Source of the DNA: Cognataquiflexum aquatile
GTDB taxonomy: Bacteria > Bacteroidota > Bacteroidia > Cytophagales > Cyclobacteriaceae
Length of the DNA stretch: 64,000 bases
Direction: 5' to 3'
NCBI RefSeq assembly: GCF_003316845.1
Contig: NZ_QMIK01000001.1
Span: forward strand, 1,364,001-1,428,000
This document shows, piece by piece, positions 35,008 to 44,517 of this stretch (the first letter of the stretch is position 1; the number at the start of each line of letters is the position of its first letter). The position numbers and the translations under genes were made by a program. The notes under the pieces were generated by a model. That model made no database searches. It had not been told where the DNA came from and worked only from the letters and a program-made list of their open reading frames with translations.

Positions 35008-36108
35008 ATGAAAGTTTTAATATTTACCCCTTATTTTGAAAAACCTGGAGGGGTGGCTGTATATTTTTCTTCACTTAAAAAAGTAATGGGAAACAACTAT
35101 GAATTTTTTTTTAGAGGAAACAAAAGTACAATCAGAAGTCCAAAGGTAATTTTTCAATATTTTATTGATTATTTTCGATTTTTGATTCATTTAACTAATA
35201 AACAATATGATATATACTTGATCAATACTTCTTTTGCGGCGACCGGGTGTAAAAGAGACCAAGTTTACATACAAATTTTGAAACTTTTAAACAAAAAAAT
35301 AGTAGTTTTTTTTCATGGTTGGGATAAAAATTATGAACTAACAACAGACTTAAACAACCAATCAAACACCTATCCATTAAAAGCCTTCAAAAAAGCTGAT
35401 TCATTGGTTGTTCTTGCGTCAGAGTTTAGGGATAAATTGGTTTCATGGGGGTTTAATCAAAAAATCCATCTTGAGACGACAGTAGTTGACTCTTCGCTTA
35501 CAGATGGTCTTTCCCTAAAGAAAAGGTCAAATGAAATTAATGATCTACCTTTAGTTTTTTTATTCATGGCAAGAATTGAAAAAGAAAAAGGGGTTTTTGA
35601 AGCTGTGGATTTGTACAGGGAACTACAATTTCAACTTCCTGACAAAAAGTTCCAATTTAAAATAGCGGGAAGCGGTTCGGCTTTAGACTCATTAAAGAAA
35701 TATGTTGAGTTACAAGCAATCCCGAATATTGAATTCCTAGGTTACATTTCGGGACACGAGAAAAAAGAAGCATTTGCATCGTCAAATATTTTCATTTTCC
35801 CAAGCATGCATGGAGAAGGAATGCCTATTTCCATTTTAGAGGCAATGGCTTTTGGGTTGCCCCTAATTACCTCTACCGTAGGAGGCGTGAAAGATTTTTT
35901 TATTGAGGATAAAATGGGTTTTTCCATAAAACCTTCTGAGATTCTATCCCTTGAAACAATTCGCAAAGTAAAAAATTTAGTACTTGATCATGAATCTATT
36001 AACGAAATCAGTAACTTTAATTTTCAATTTGCTAAAAAAAATTTTTACATCGATAAAGTATCCAAAAGACTAGAAAATATTTTGAAGGAAACAGTTTCTT
36101 CTAATTAA
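35008..36108 (+). CDS. GT4 family glycosyltransferase (paralogue of the gene at 23836-24957)
   Basis: 366 residues. It repeats nearly every landmark of the minus-strand GT4 at 23836-24957: VLIFTPYFEKPGGVAVYFSSL at the start, FFRGNKST, DIYLINTSFAATGCKRDQVY, VVFFHGWDKNYE, IHLETTVVDSSL, FMARIEKEKG and GEGMPISILEAMAFGLPL with E-x7-E. The two genes are inverted relative to each other and about 10 kb apart, so duplication within the locus is likely. It should transfer a related sugar in the same polysaccharide or an alternative one. Promoter -7 at 34966 is close. Confidence 0.9.
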   Translation: MKVLIFTPYFEKPGGVAVYFSSLKKVMGNNYEFFFRGNKSTIRSPKVIFQYFIDYFRFLIHLTNKQYDIYLINTSFAATGCKRDQVYIQILKLLNKKIVVFFHGWDKNYELTTDLNNQSNTYPLKAFKKADSLVVLASEFRDKLVSWGFNQKIHLETTVVDSSLTDGLSLKKRSNEINDLPLVFLFMARIEKEKGVFEAVDLYRELQFQLPDKKFQFKIAGSGSALDSLKKYVELQAIPNIEFLGYISGHEKKEAFASSNIFIFPSMHGEGMPISILEAMAFGLPLITSTVGGVKDFFIEDKMGFSIKPSEILSLETIRKVKNLVLDHESINEISNFNFQFAKKNFYIDKVSKRLENILKETVSSN

Positions 36109-36181
36109 TATTTTATTTTTATATACTTAACTTATTTTTTAAATGCCTAAAATAAATTTTAAATAGACAGAGAACCTTTTT

Positions 36182-37198
36182 TTAAGCTTTTTTTAGAGTT
36201 AAGTCAAACGTGGTTAATATATCATTTAGCTTTTCAACGTTAATTTCAAAATCAGCATGATTAGTTTTGTGCGAAGTGGTTTTATTGGTTAAATAGTAAT
36301 AGTTTATCCCAAGTTCGGAGGCAAGATTGAAAAAACTATTTGTAGAAGCGCCTCCATCCTCCTCATTACGAAATTCCAAAACATTACCTGAACCTTGCAT
36401 AAACAACATATTCGTCAAGCCCGCCCCATGAATACTTATCAGCAAACAAGTTTCATCCAATAGTCTTATTTCATCCATCAAATTGAAATCGTCAAGATAA
36501 AGTGACTCAACATGATGGTCAGACAAAACTTTCAATACAGCTTCTTCATTCAAAATATTTCTTGCTTTTGCAGGCTTTCTTCGGATATAAATCTTCCGTT
36601 TAGGAGCTATATTTGATCCCAAAAAATCAAATTTAGCTTTAACTTTAAACAAAAGCTCTTTTCGAAATTCAGAAATCCTTCCTATTCTATTTGTTAGGAT
36701 CAATTCGGAAATTTCATAATTCTGGTTTTTGTCAAAGAATTCGTATTTGGCTCCCATCAAATCTAGCGATTCCTTCACAAAGGTAAATTTGCTCAGGTTC
36801 TTGGGAAGAATTACTATATGCCCATTCTGAAAAGACTCTGAAAAAAGCAATCTCGGCAAACATTCTGCAAACCAATGGAAATAATTGCCACTGAAATTAT
36901 CATGGATCCAAACAGACTTTCCTAAACTCACCTTTTTTTTTGTGACCCAGAAAAAAACACGCATGAGTTTCCCCAAAAATGAAATACCATTATAATGTGT
37001 GTACCTATCGAAAAACTTAAAATTTTTTGGATAAAATATACTGTCTCTTATCACCAAAGGCTTTTCAATAATCCATAAATGGCATTCAGGGGCAACAGTT
37101 TTCCAGTATCGTTTAAAAAGATGATCATCCTGTGGCTTAAAATTTTTGGGCGCCCCCCTATCAATAATCCGTTCATTAAGAACAACGATTTTTTTCAT
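36182..37198 (-). CDS. GT61 (DUF563) family glycosyltransferase
   Basis: 338 residues from ATG 37198; the in-frame ATG at 37285 adds 29 residues with no family match. The catalytic DUF563 region carries SGNYFHWFAECLPRLLFSE near residue 105, APKRKIYIRRKPAKARNI near 200-217, and the terminal IHGAGLTNMLFMQGSGNVLEF near 255-275. Bacterial GT61 members occur in capsule and exopolysaccharide clusters. A TATATTTA (37225-37232 on the minus strand) close to the start is a likely -7 element. It converges on the GT4 gene at 35008-36108. Confidence 0.86.
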   Translation of the reverse strand: MKKIVVLNERIIDRGAPKNFKPQDDHLFKRYWKTVAPECHLWIIEKPLVIRDSIFYPKNFKFFDRYTHYNGISFLGKLMRVFFWVTKKKVSLGKSVWIHDNFSGNYFHWFAECLPRLLFSESFQNGHIVILPKNLSKFTFVKESLDLMGAKYEFFDKNQNYEISELILTNRIGRISEFRKELLFKVKAKFDFLGSNIAPKRKIYIRRKPAKARNILNEEAVLKVLSDHHVESLYLDDFNLMDEIRLLDETCLLISIHGAGLTNMLFMQGSGNVLEFRNEEDGGASTNSFFNLASELGINYYYLTNKTTSHKTNHADFEINVEKLNDILTTFDLTLKKA

Positions 37199-37569
37199 CG
37201 TACCTTTAATTAAAATTAATCTACTAAATATACCCTCTAACTTAAGATTAAAATCCAAAACCGCTATAAACGAATTTCGGGTCAAATACGGAATTCAATT
37301 TAACTGCCAATTCAATATTCTAATGATAATTTTTCCAAGTTGCTTGCTTAGCACCAGAATTGCGCATATCCATTACTTCTATATTGGCAAAGGCGGTATT
37401 ACTTATTCAAGTTGTCTATTGTAAACGAATTTAGTGGTTTTAAGAAGAAAATTCGGTCAATTACTAAACTGAAATACAATCAGTAGGAAGTCCGAGGTTA
37501 CTAGCTTATGGAAATATTTTTTATTGAGGTTGGATTTTACAGGCTAAACAACGATTATACAATTTTATT
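37199..37569. other. 371-bp intergenic region
   Basis: Between two minus-strand glycosyltransferase genes. Apart from the candidate -7 element at 37225-37232 I see nothing in it. Confidence 0.45.
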
Positions 37570-38640
37570 TTATTGTTTGAAATCTTCTAAAATCACCATA
37601 ATTTTTTCATCCATTTTAAAATAACTATTCTTTAATGTTTCCCATGCATTTACCCTCAATTCATTCATAAAACTACTGTTATCAAAAAGGGTCTCTACCT
37701 GATTTCCAATATTACTCCCATCCCATTCGACAGGAAGGTAAGTTTGGTTAGTTAAATACACATTTGGCCAAGTTTCCACATGGTCCATATTTGGCTTAAC
37801 CAATATTGCACCATTGAGGATTGCTTCAAAATCTCTGTAACAGATTTCTCCCCATCCAAAAGGACTTAAAATTGCTCCTACTTCTTTAATTTCCTTATTA
37901 TACTCCCTAAATGGAATTCGACCACTTAGAAATTGCGGGTTTCCAGAAACTTTCTCCAAAAATAATTTTCGCTGATAGCCGATCGATTCTCTGTAACCTT
38001 TATATCCAAACCTTGCCTGACATTTTAAAAGTCCGGGTGAAGGTATTTGACCAAAAATAGGATTCCTTGAAAAACAATTATCCATCCATTCACCTTTGGT
38101 CATTTTAAATAAAAATTTAGCGATATAATGTCTGTGTTTTAAAACAGGGTATTGACCAAATGCCAAGTTCCAAGATACTTTTATTTTCTTCAAATAATCA
38201 GAATTAATTACTTTTGGAAGTTTCTTAGGCAGAGGTTCTTCATTGATGCCAAATTTTTGGCGGTAATAATCGGTAAATATTCTATTTCCATAAAAGTCTA
38301 AAAGGTAATTGTCCTTATTTAGAAAAACCTGCTTTTTGTAATAAACCTTAAAATACCCCAATAAATCCAAGTAATGGGATTCTGTTCCATCATTGTCATC
38401 CATAAAAGAAATGACTTCATACTTATTTGATAAAAATTCCAACAATTGTTTATGCAATCCTTCATGGTCCTGCCCTGAAAACCATCCAATCAACAAAAGT
38501 TTTTTGTTCTTATCTGATTTTTTTACCCATTCTAGGTCCGTAGTGAAAAGGAACTCCTTTTTAAACTTGGACATCCAAAAAGGATACATCGTATATGAAA
38601 TCGTAATTTTTTTGGGATTGAAAAGGACAGTAATTCTCAT
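37570..38640 (-). CDS. Glycosyltransferase, GT-B fold (Glyco_trans_1_2-like)
   Basis: 356 residues. The sequence is not a standard GT4. Recognisable is the C-terminal SPFGWGEICYRDFEAILNGA followed by ILVKPNMDHVETWPNVY, the pattern of the Glyco_trans_1_2 family, in which a conserved E and F contact the donor sugar. The N-terminal half has few landmarks (FMDDNDGTESHYLDL). It is expected to be cytoplasmic and to extend the repeat unit of the polysaccharide. Other GT-B families cannot be excluded. It is followed by the CDP-sugar operon in the same orientation, with a 293-bp gap. Confidence 0.75.
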   Translation of the reverse strand: MRITVLFNPKKITISYTMYPFWMSKFKKEFLFTTDLEWVKKSDKNKKLLLIGWFSGQDHEGLHKQLLEFLSNKYEVISFMDDNDGTESHYLDLLGYFKVYYKKQVFLNKDNYLLDFYGNRIFTDYYRQKFGINEEPLPKKLPKVINSDYLKKIKVSWNLAFGQYPVLKHRHYIAKFLFKMTKGEWMDNCFSRNPIFGQIPSPGLLKCQARFGYKGYRESIGYQRKLFLEKVSGNPQFLSGRIPFREYNKEIKEVGAILSPFGWGEICYRDFEAILNGAILVKPNMDHVETWPNVYLTNQTYLPVEWDGSNIGNQVETLFDNSSFMNELRVNAWETLKNSYFKMDEKIMVILEDFKQ

Positions 38641-38933
38641 TATTTAATTCGGTATTGGTGAAGGAGGTATGACTATATTTTTTCAATGCTATGTTAAACA
38701 CGGAACTTTTTAGATGCTAAGAAATTTATATTGATTTGGAAATGCACTTTCTCTGCAGTATCTCAAAATTCTTTTAAAGTACAGAACCCCAATATCCATC
38801 CGGAGAAAAATAGATTACCGATTTAATCCGTATTTCATAATCGTGCTCAAAACCCAATAGATTTATCAGCCTTAGAGAAGAATTTGATCAAAATAAATAA
38901 TTACCTGCTATTCTGAAATTGCCAAAAAAAACT

Positions 38934-39875
38934 TTATTTCTCAAAATAATCAAAGAGGTCATTAATTCCTTCTTCGATCGTTTTTTTTGGTTCAAATCCG
39001 ATGCTCCGCAACCGCCTATTATCCAATTCATAACGTTCTGCTTGAGCAGGCTTTTTTGGTTCCTTTGTTTTTATAGGTATATCTAAACCATAACGAAGGG
39101 CAAATACTTTCCTAATATTTTCGGCAATTTCCATGATCGAAAGTGTGGTGCCTGAACTTAAATTGTAAATACCATGCTTCTCCCGGGTTTCAATTGCCAA
39201 TTGAACACCGCAGCAAACATCGGAGCTATGTATAAAATCACGTAACGGAGTTCCATCTGATTGTAATACTATTTCCTTTTGGGTATAAGCAGATTTACAC
39301 AAATTATTGATTGCTAACCACCAACAGTTATTTTCTTCAAAAATCGGTGGTCCATAACTGTTAGAAAGCCTGATGACACAACATTCAACCAAAGTATTTC
39401 GGTTGAAATGGTCACATATTGCCTCCCCTATTTGATGTGTCAGCGCATAAGCATTATGGGTATTCAGATTTTGTATTTCTGTAACTTGTTCATTCTTTAG
39501 CACTCCATACACCTGAGCAGTTGAAAAATACACAAACTTTTTCAGTCCCCGGCTTGAAAAAATTTCAAGCAATGACCAAACCGGCGCAATATTTACAGAA
39601 CTTACATAAGAAGGTAATCCATTAGACTGGTGGTGATCCAGGGATACCAAATGAATCATAATGTCATATTTATTTAAAGCCAATTCACCAAGAAGTTTTT
39701 CATCCCTTACATCTCCAACAATCACTTCTTCCATTTTTGAAACCCAATCTATATTTTCTGGCACTTTAGAATGACAAAGTGGGGTGACCGCATAGCCCTG
39801 ATCGGCAAGATGAAGACAAAGTCGTGCTCCCAAATAGCCACTGCCTCCTGTAACCAGTACCTTTTCCTTTACCAT
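38934..39875 (-). CDS. NAD(P)-dependent sugar epimerase/reductase of the extended SDR family, with an altered active site
   Basis: 313 residues. The Rossmann motif TGGSGYLGARLC is at residues 9-20 and YFSTAQVYG supplies the Ser/Thr-type element. The Tyr of the active site lies in NAYALTHQIGE, where the family motif YxxxK reads Y-A-L-T-H, so the catalytic Lys seems to be His. Other family landmarks are RLSNSYGPP and RDFIHSSDVC. In context it is the last gene of the rfbF-rfbG operon and would reduce or epimerise the 4-keto sugar made by RfbG. Its ATG overlaps the preceding gene by 7 nt (ATGGTAA). Confidence 0.83.
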   Translation of the reverse strand: MVKEKVLVTGGSGYLGARLCLHLADQGYAVTPLCHSKVPENIDWVSKMEEVIVGDVRDEKLLGELALNKYDIMIHLVSLDHHQSNGLPSYVSSVNIAPVWSLLEIFSSRGLKKFVYFSTAQVYGVLKNEQVTEIQNLNTHNAYALTHQIGEAICDHFNRNTLVECCVIRLSNSYGPPIFEENNCWWLAINNLCKSAYTQKEIVLQSDGTPLRDFIHSSDVCCGVQLAIETREKHGIYNLSSGTTLSIMEIAENIRKVFALRYGLDIPIKTKEPKKPAQAERYELDNRRLRSIGFEPKKTIEEGINDLFDYFEK

Positions 39876-40312
39876 TGGTATGTTATATCTGCGAGTTCCT
39901 CTTTTCGTTCCACTTCGGCAGGATCATGTTCCAAATCAGCCAAATTCAATAACAAGTTGTATTTTGACCCGATTCCTCTGAATGCTACCCATACTCCAGG
40001 CGGGATTGTGATTCTCTGGTAATTATTTTCACCTAAAGTAATGTCAAAAAAATTATTTTGTGTTAGACTTCCCTTTCTATCATCAAAAATAACAAATCGG
40101 ATCAACCCTATCGGCACCACTAAGTTCAAAGTCATTTTGAGGTGTCTTTTCCAAGGTTTAGTATCTTCAAAGTTGATCGTTGAAAAGTAAGCTTCTCCAA
40201 ACCCACAAAATCCAACATCTGATTTTTTCATCGCATGAAACACATCTCCTTTAGGGTTCTGTATCTTTTTCAGAGGTGTCAAAAACACTCCTTCTACATT
40301 CAAATTATCCAT
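39869..40312 (-). CDS. RmlC-like cupin epimerase (dTDP-4-dehydrorhamnose 3,5-epimerase related)
   Basis: 147 residues, shorter than typical RmlC (~180). It keeps the family pattern of KKIQNPKGDVFHAMKKSD near the N-terminus, a cupin strand region with EAYFSTINFEDTKPWKRH, and a C-terminal IPPGVWVAFRGIG. In RmlC these segments hold the catalytic His and Tyr; here H63 (KRH) and W or F positions are plausible counterparts. It follows CDP-glucose 4,6-dehydratase with a 13-nt overlap, so it probably epimerises a CDP-4-keto-6-deoxyglucose. Assignment to 3-epimerase versus 3,5-epimerase is open. Confidence 0.78.
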   Translation of the reverse strand: MDNLNVEGVFLTPLKKIQNPKGDVFHAMKKSDVGFCGFGEAYFSTINFEDTKPWKRHLKMTLNLVVPIGLIRFVIFDDRKGSLTQNNFFDITLGENNYQRITIPPGVWVAFRGIGSKYNLLLNLADLEHDPAEVERKEELADITYQW

Positions 40313-41415
40313 GAGATGTTTTTTGTTTCTGCTAAATTCTCATACCCTTCGATCTGAGATTTTGTAAATTCAAACATATCGCCTTTATTTTTATAGAATT
40401 CATAATACCAATCGCTCGTATATTCAATTAAAGTCTGATAGTCCAAAGTAGCTTTCCATTGAAAATGGAACAAAGCCTTATCACAGTTTAGTTTTAATAA
40501 ACCCGCTTCATAAAACTTAATATTTCCTGTTACTTCAAATGCTTCTTTTGAATTTTTAAAGTGCCAACGAACACTCATGTCTTCTAATATTTCCTGAACC
40601 GTGTGGTTGTATTCCGGTTTTGGGCCGAAATTAAAGCTATCGCCATTCAAATTATGGTCTTTGTATAATCGTTCACCCAATTGCAAGTAACCACTTAGAG
40701 GCTCCAATACGTGTTGCCAAGGCCTTGTTGCTTTCGGACTCCTAATCTCAACTACTTTCCCTTCACTCCATGATCGCATACAATCGGGAATAATTCTATC
40801 GAGTGCCCAGTCTCCTCCTCCTATGACGTTTCCGGCACGGGCAGATGCTATTTGTACCAATCCTTTTTCCTTTTTGAAGAAAGAATGATAATATGATTTG
40901 AAAATCAATTCGGCAGCACCCTTACTTCCGCTGTATATATCTTTTCCTCCAAGAGCATCGGTTTCTTTGTATCCGTAAATCCATTCTACATTGTCGTAGC
41001 ATTTATCACTTGTAATAATAATTGCCGTACAAGGTTTTGTGTAAGATCGCAATACTTCAAGCACGTTGGCAGTTCCCATTACATTGGAAGAAATGGTATC
41101 TATAGGATCACGGTATGATAAAGAAACAATGGGTTGGGCAGCTAAATGAAATAGGAAATCCGGCTCTATTTCGTTGATTAATTTCCGTATTGCTTCCAAA
41201 TCCCGAACATCTGCAAAAAAATGCTTCATCTTTTCCGCTAAACCAAGCTCAACAAACATGGAAGGATTAGTAGGGATGTCTTTTGAAATTCCATAAACTT
41301 CAGCTCCCAAAGAAATCAGCCAAGTACAAAGCCAAGAACCTTTAAATCCGGTGTCTCCTGTAACTAATACCTTTTTGTTACTATAAACGTTTCCAAAAAC
41401 CACTTTGCTTACCAT
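40300..41415 (-). CDS. rfbG: CDP-glucose 4,6-dehydratase
   Basis: 371 residues from ATG 41415; the upstream in-frame TTG at 41424 is less likely. The extended SDR signature is clear: KVLVTGDTGFKGSWLCTWL (residues ~15-33), FHLAAQPIVSLSY, IIITSDKCYDN and YSGSKGAAELI with the YxxxK motif, then RAGNVIGGGDWALDRIIPD. These last segments are characteristic of the CDP-glucose rather than dTDP-glucose dehydratase. It makes CDP-4-keto-6-deoxyglucose, the branch point to 3,6-dideoxyhexoses and other CDP-6-deoxysugars. It overlaps rfbF by 7 nt and the next gene by 13 nt, so the operon is tightly coupled. Confidence 0.94.
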   Translation of the reverse strand: MVSKVVFGNVYSNKKVLVTGDTGFKGSWLCTWLISLGAEVYGISKDIPTNPSMFVELGLAEKMKHFFADVRDLEAIRKLINEIEPDFLFHLAAQPIVSLSYRDPIDTISSNVMGTANVLEVLRSYTKPCTAIIITSDKCYDNVEWIYGYKETDALGGKDIYSGSKGAAELIFKSYYHSFFKKEKGLVQIASARAGNVIGGGDWALDRIIPDCMRSWSEGKVVEIRSPKATRPWQHVLEPLSGYLQLGERLYKDHNLNGDSFNFGPKPEYNHTVQEILEDMSVRWHFKNSKEAFEVTGNIKFYEAGLLKLNCDKALFHFQWKATLDYQTLIEYTSDWYYEFYKNKGDMFEFTKSQIEGYENLAETKNISWII

Positions 41416-42197
41416 TTTACCCAAGGTGCTTGATTGTTATTATAAAGTTCATTTAGCAGGGAAAATTCCCTTGAAGTATCCATTGGTTGCCAAAAGCCAT
41501 CGTGTTCAAAAACTTTTAGTTCTCCCAATTCGACCAATTTTTTCATTGGTTCCTGTTCCAACACCAAATCTTCTGCCTCGCTCAGGATGTCTAAAAAATC
41601 CCTGTTACAAACGAAATAGCCTCCGTTTATACGACCTCCACTTGCTTGTGGCTTTTCATTAAAACCAATGACTGTAGACCCGTCTTCCGCTAAACTCAGT
41701 TCTCCAAATCGACCCGGAGGTCTAACCCCTGTCAATGTTACCATTTTACCATGTGATTTGTGAAAAGCAACCAATGCCTCAATGTCAATATCCCCAACCC
41801 CATCTCCATAAGTTAGCATAAAAAGAGGATCATCCCCAATATATTTTTGGATCCTTTTCACTCTTGCACCTGTCATTGCTTTAATTCCCGTTTCAGCAAG
41901 GGTTATTTCCCAGCCATCTTCTTCATGGCTTATTTTTGAAATAATCTGTTCTGATTTTTTTCCTATTTTAATAGTTAAATCAGCATTTCGCAGTTCATAG
42001 TTTAAAAAATAATCTTTGATCACTTCGCTCTTGTATCCCATACACAATACGAAATCTGAATAACCAAATGTCGCATAGGTTTTCATTATATGCCAAATAA
42101 TTGGCTTTCCACCGATTGGGATCATCGGTTTAGGAATATCTTCAGCTACATCACGAATTCTTGTGCCATATCCTCCGCACAATATTACTGTTTTCAT
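41409..42197 (-). CDS. rfbF: Glucose-1-phosphate cytidylyltransferase
   Basis: 262 residues. The nucleotidyltransferase signature ILCGGYGTRIRDVAEDIPKP begins at residue 5, and MGYKSEVIKDYFLNYE, TYGDGVGDIDIEALVAFHKS and GRINGGYFVCNRDFLD are specific to RfbF. It makes CDP-glucose from CTP and glucose-1-phosphate, the first step of the pathway that RfbG continues. It is the first gene of a four-gene operon; the end of its frame (TGGTAA) overlaps the start of rfbG. No consensus promoter is evident in the 447 bp upstream. Confidence 0.95.
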   Translation of the reverse strand: MKTVILCGGYGTRIRDVAEDIPKPMIPIGGKPIIWHIMKTYATFGYSDFVLCMGYKSEVIKDYFLNYELRNADLTIKIGKKSEQIISKISHEEDGWEITLAETGIKAMTGARVKRIQKYIGDDPLFMLTYGDGVGDIDIEALVAFHKSHGKMVTLTGVRPPGRFGELSLAEDGSTVIGFNEKPQASGGRINGGYFVCNRDFLDILSEAEDLVLEQEPMKKLVELGELKVFEHDGFWQPMDTSREFSLLNELYNNNQAPWVKW

Positions 42198-42644
42198 GTT
42201 TCTATATTTATAGTTTTTAAAAGTTTAAAGTGAATTCTAAATCTCCATTTATCCTGGATTTATTTTAATCGTTTTTTGAAATTTATATAAAACATAAAGT
42301 TCGAAACGCCATTCTACTACAAAACAAATCATCCATCAATTTAAACGCAATCAGCTACCTGTTGAAGACTTTTTCTGTTGGCTGATTATAAATTCATTAA
42401 GACTTAAACTGCGAGGGGTATCCTCATAAAATCTACCCTTGAATGGTTTTGGCAGGTAATACCCATTATCGTAAATGCATAAAGAGCAATTTTCTTTAAA
42501 CTTTTCAAAAGCGGATAACAGCCCAATTTCAACATTCTATATCAATAGGTTGGGGAGAAAGCTTCCAAAATTTCAGGATATGAATTGAATTCATGGCCAG
42601 AAATTTAGGAAACGTCACAAGTAAACGAAAAGACGTTTTATTTC
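42198..42644. other. 447-bp intergenic region
   Basis: Separates rfbF from the UDP-glucuronate decarboxylase gene. I see no ORF, hairpin or consensus promoter. Confidence 0.45.
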
Positions 42645-43577
42645 TTAAACCTCCTTTTCAAAATATGCTATAGTTTTTTTCAAGCCTTCTTCCAATTGCA
42701 CTTTAGGCTCCCAAGCAAGCTCTTTTTTAGCCAAATCAATTACAGGTTTACGCTGCATGGGGTCATCTTGTGGAAGGGGTAAAAACTTCAATTTACTTTT
42801 ACTTGCTGTGAGTTCAAGGACCTTTTGGGCCAATTCCAACATGGTAAATTCCCCGGGGTTTCCAATATTGACCGGACCTGTGAAGCCATCCCGGGAATTC
42901 ATCAATCTGTACATGCCCTCAATCAGATCATCCACATAGCAAAAACTTCGGGTTTGCATACCATCCCCAAAAATGGTAATATCCTCCCCTTTTAAAGCCT
43001 GTACAATGAAATTACTAACCACTCTCCCGTCATTTGGGTGCATGTGTGGGCCATAAGTATTAAAGATACGCATGACTTTGATGTCTACTTTGTGTTGCCG
43101 GTGGTAATCAAAAAACAAGGTTTCCGCACAACGCTTGCCTTCATCGTAGCATGCCCGAATCCCAATTGTGCTCACCGAACCTTTGTAAGATTCGGGCTGG
43201 GGATGGATTTCAGGATCTCCATAGACTTCTGAGGTGCTTGCCTGGAGTATCCTTATTTTCAATCTTTTGGCAAGACCGAGCATATTGATCGCTCCAATTA
43301 CGCTTGTTTTGGTTGTTTGTACCGGATCGAATTGATAATGTACCGGGCTGGCTGGACATGCTAAATTGTAAATCTGATCAACCTCCACAAAAATTGGAAA
43401 AGTCACGTCATGTCTCAAAAACTCAAAGTTTTTATTGCCCAACAAGTGATGGATATTGACTTTTCGTCCGGTAAAAAAGTTATCCACGCATATTACCTCA
43501 TTTCCTTCGTCCAAAAGCCTTTCACATAAATGGGAGCCCAAAAATCCTGCTCCTCCGGTTACCAGAATTCTTTTCAT
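42645..43577 (-). CDS. UDP-glucuronate decarboxylase (UDP-xylose synthase)
   Basis: 310 residues. The extended SDR layout of UXS proteins is plain: [18 protein letters not shown] at residues 5-22, [51 protein letters not shown] with the YxxxK motif, and [17 protein letters not shown]. It oxidises and decarboxylates UDP-glucuronate to UDP-xylose. No UDP-glucose dehydrogenase is seen in the window apart from the GDP-mannose-type enzyme at 31423, so UDP-glucuronate must be made elsewhere or by that enzyme. It has its own promoter directly upstream. Confidence 0.94.
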   Translation of the reverse strand: MKRILVTGGAGFLGSHLCERLLDEGNEVICVDNFFTGRKVNIHHLLGNKNFEFLRHDVTFPIFVEVDQIYNLACPASPVHYQFDPVQTTKTSVIGAINMLGLAKRLKIRILQASTSEVYGDPEIHPQPESYKGSVSTIGIRACYDEGKRCAETLFFDYHRQHKVDIKVMRIFNTYGPHMHPNDGRVVSNFIVQALKGEDITIFGDGMQTRSFCYVDDLIEGMYRLMNSRDGFTGPVNIGNPGEFTMLELAQKVLELTASKSKLKFLPLPQDDPMQRKPVIDLAKKELAWEPKVQLEEGLKKTIAYFEKEV

Positions 43578-44517
43578 GTTAAATGTATTACAAAAGTAAA
43601 ATTAAAATGTAAATGAAGCCAAACATATTAAATTGATTAATTAAATCCAAAATTGTAAAATTTCGTTTTTCTTTTTTGGCAAAATTGGGGAAAACTGAGA
43701 AAGGGGTTAAAACAAATATGGTGGTATCCTTTCTTATCCCTAGCCTCATTTTTTTGGATAAAACAGGACTGACTTCCAGACAATAAAAGAAAGGCGTAAG
43801 GCCTATTTACCGGGCTGAATGCCTACTTCCAAGAAGTATAGGGAGTAACCGGTTTGTTGGCAGCATAAGGGAGTGGCCAGTCCGACAAAACAAGAAAGTC
43901 TGATTTTTTTGTGTTTCTGAATCGTTTTTTTATAGGGGAACGCTAGTCCACCATTCAGTACATGGTGAATCAATTAAAGGCAATAATCAACTTTTCCGAT
44001 CGGACAGATTAGATTAAGTTTGATTCTTTTGCTCCGAGATGCTTTGTTTCTTACCCAACTAATGCATGGTATTGTCTGCTAATGTCATCTTTAATTGTCT
44101 AATCAAAATAAATCATTTCAATTCAAGAGTTTAATTCTGTATTTTGGGCCAATGGTTATTCTAACACCAAAAAAAATATAGGTTGAAATAAAAAGGCAAA
44201 GAAAAAGGATTTGATTGTCAACCGGATTCTGTTTTGAAGAATTCCAAATTAATTTCAGCTTATCCTATAATGGATTTTATTACGCCATTTGGTTGAAAAG
44301 CATTGTAAATTCCTTTATCATTTACCTTTTATGGGCTATAACCCTCATTGATTTAAATACTTACCATTAATTTTTCTTATCCAAATCTATTTCTTCATAA
44401 ATTGCTTATCAAAAAAAAAAATTACCTTTACAATCAGGTCATTAAAAATACTTGCAAAATCTTTTTCTAAAGTCCAATTCAATTTCCTAGTAACTCTTCA
44501 TCAAAGCCCTAGAATGT
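43578..44517. other. 940-bp intergenic region before the secreted-protein genes
   Basis: No gene is supported. The segment 43690-44040 is less AT-rich than its surroundings, and a 20-nt stretch at 43859-43878 resembles 18859-18879. The rest is AT-rich. The promoter of the gene at 44518 must lie here but no full consensus was found. Confidence 0.45.
43591..43623 (-). promoter_or_regulatory. Promoter of the UDP-glucuronate decarboxylase gene
   Basis: On the minus strand TTTG (43623-43620), a 21-nt spacer and TACTTTTG (43598-43591) match the Bacteroidota promoter pattern. The start point would be about 8-10 nt before the ATG at 43577, so the 5' leader is very short. Confidence 0.6.

Noticed and set aside
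43690-44040. Structured non-coding RNA in the GC-richer spacer
   Set aside because: Some short stems are possible but no long conserved-looking structure, promoter or terminator could be identified by eye.
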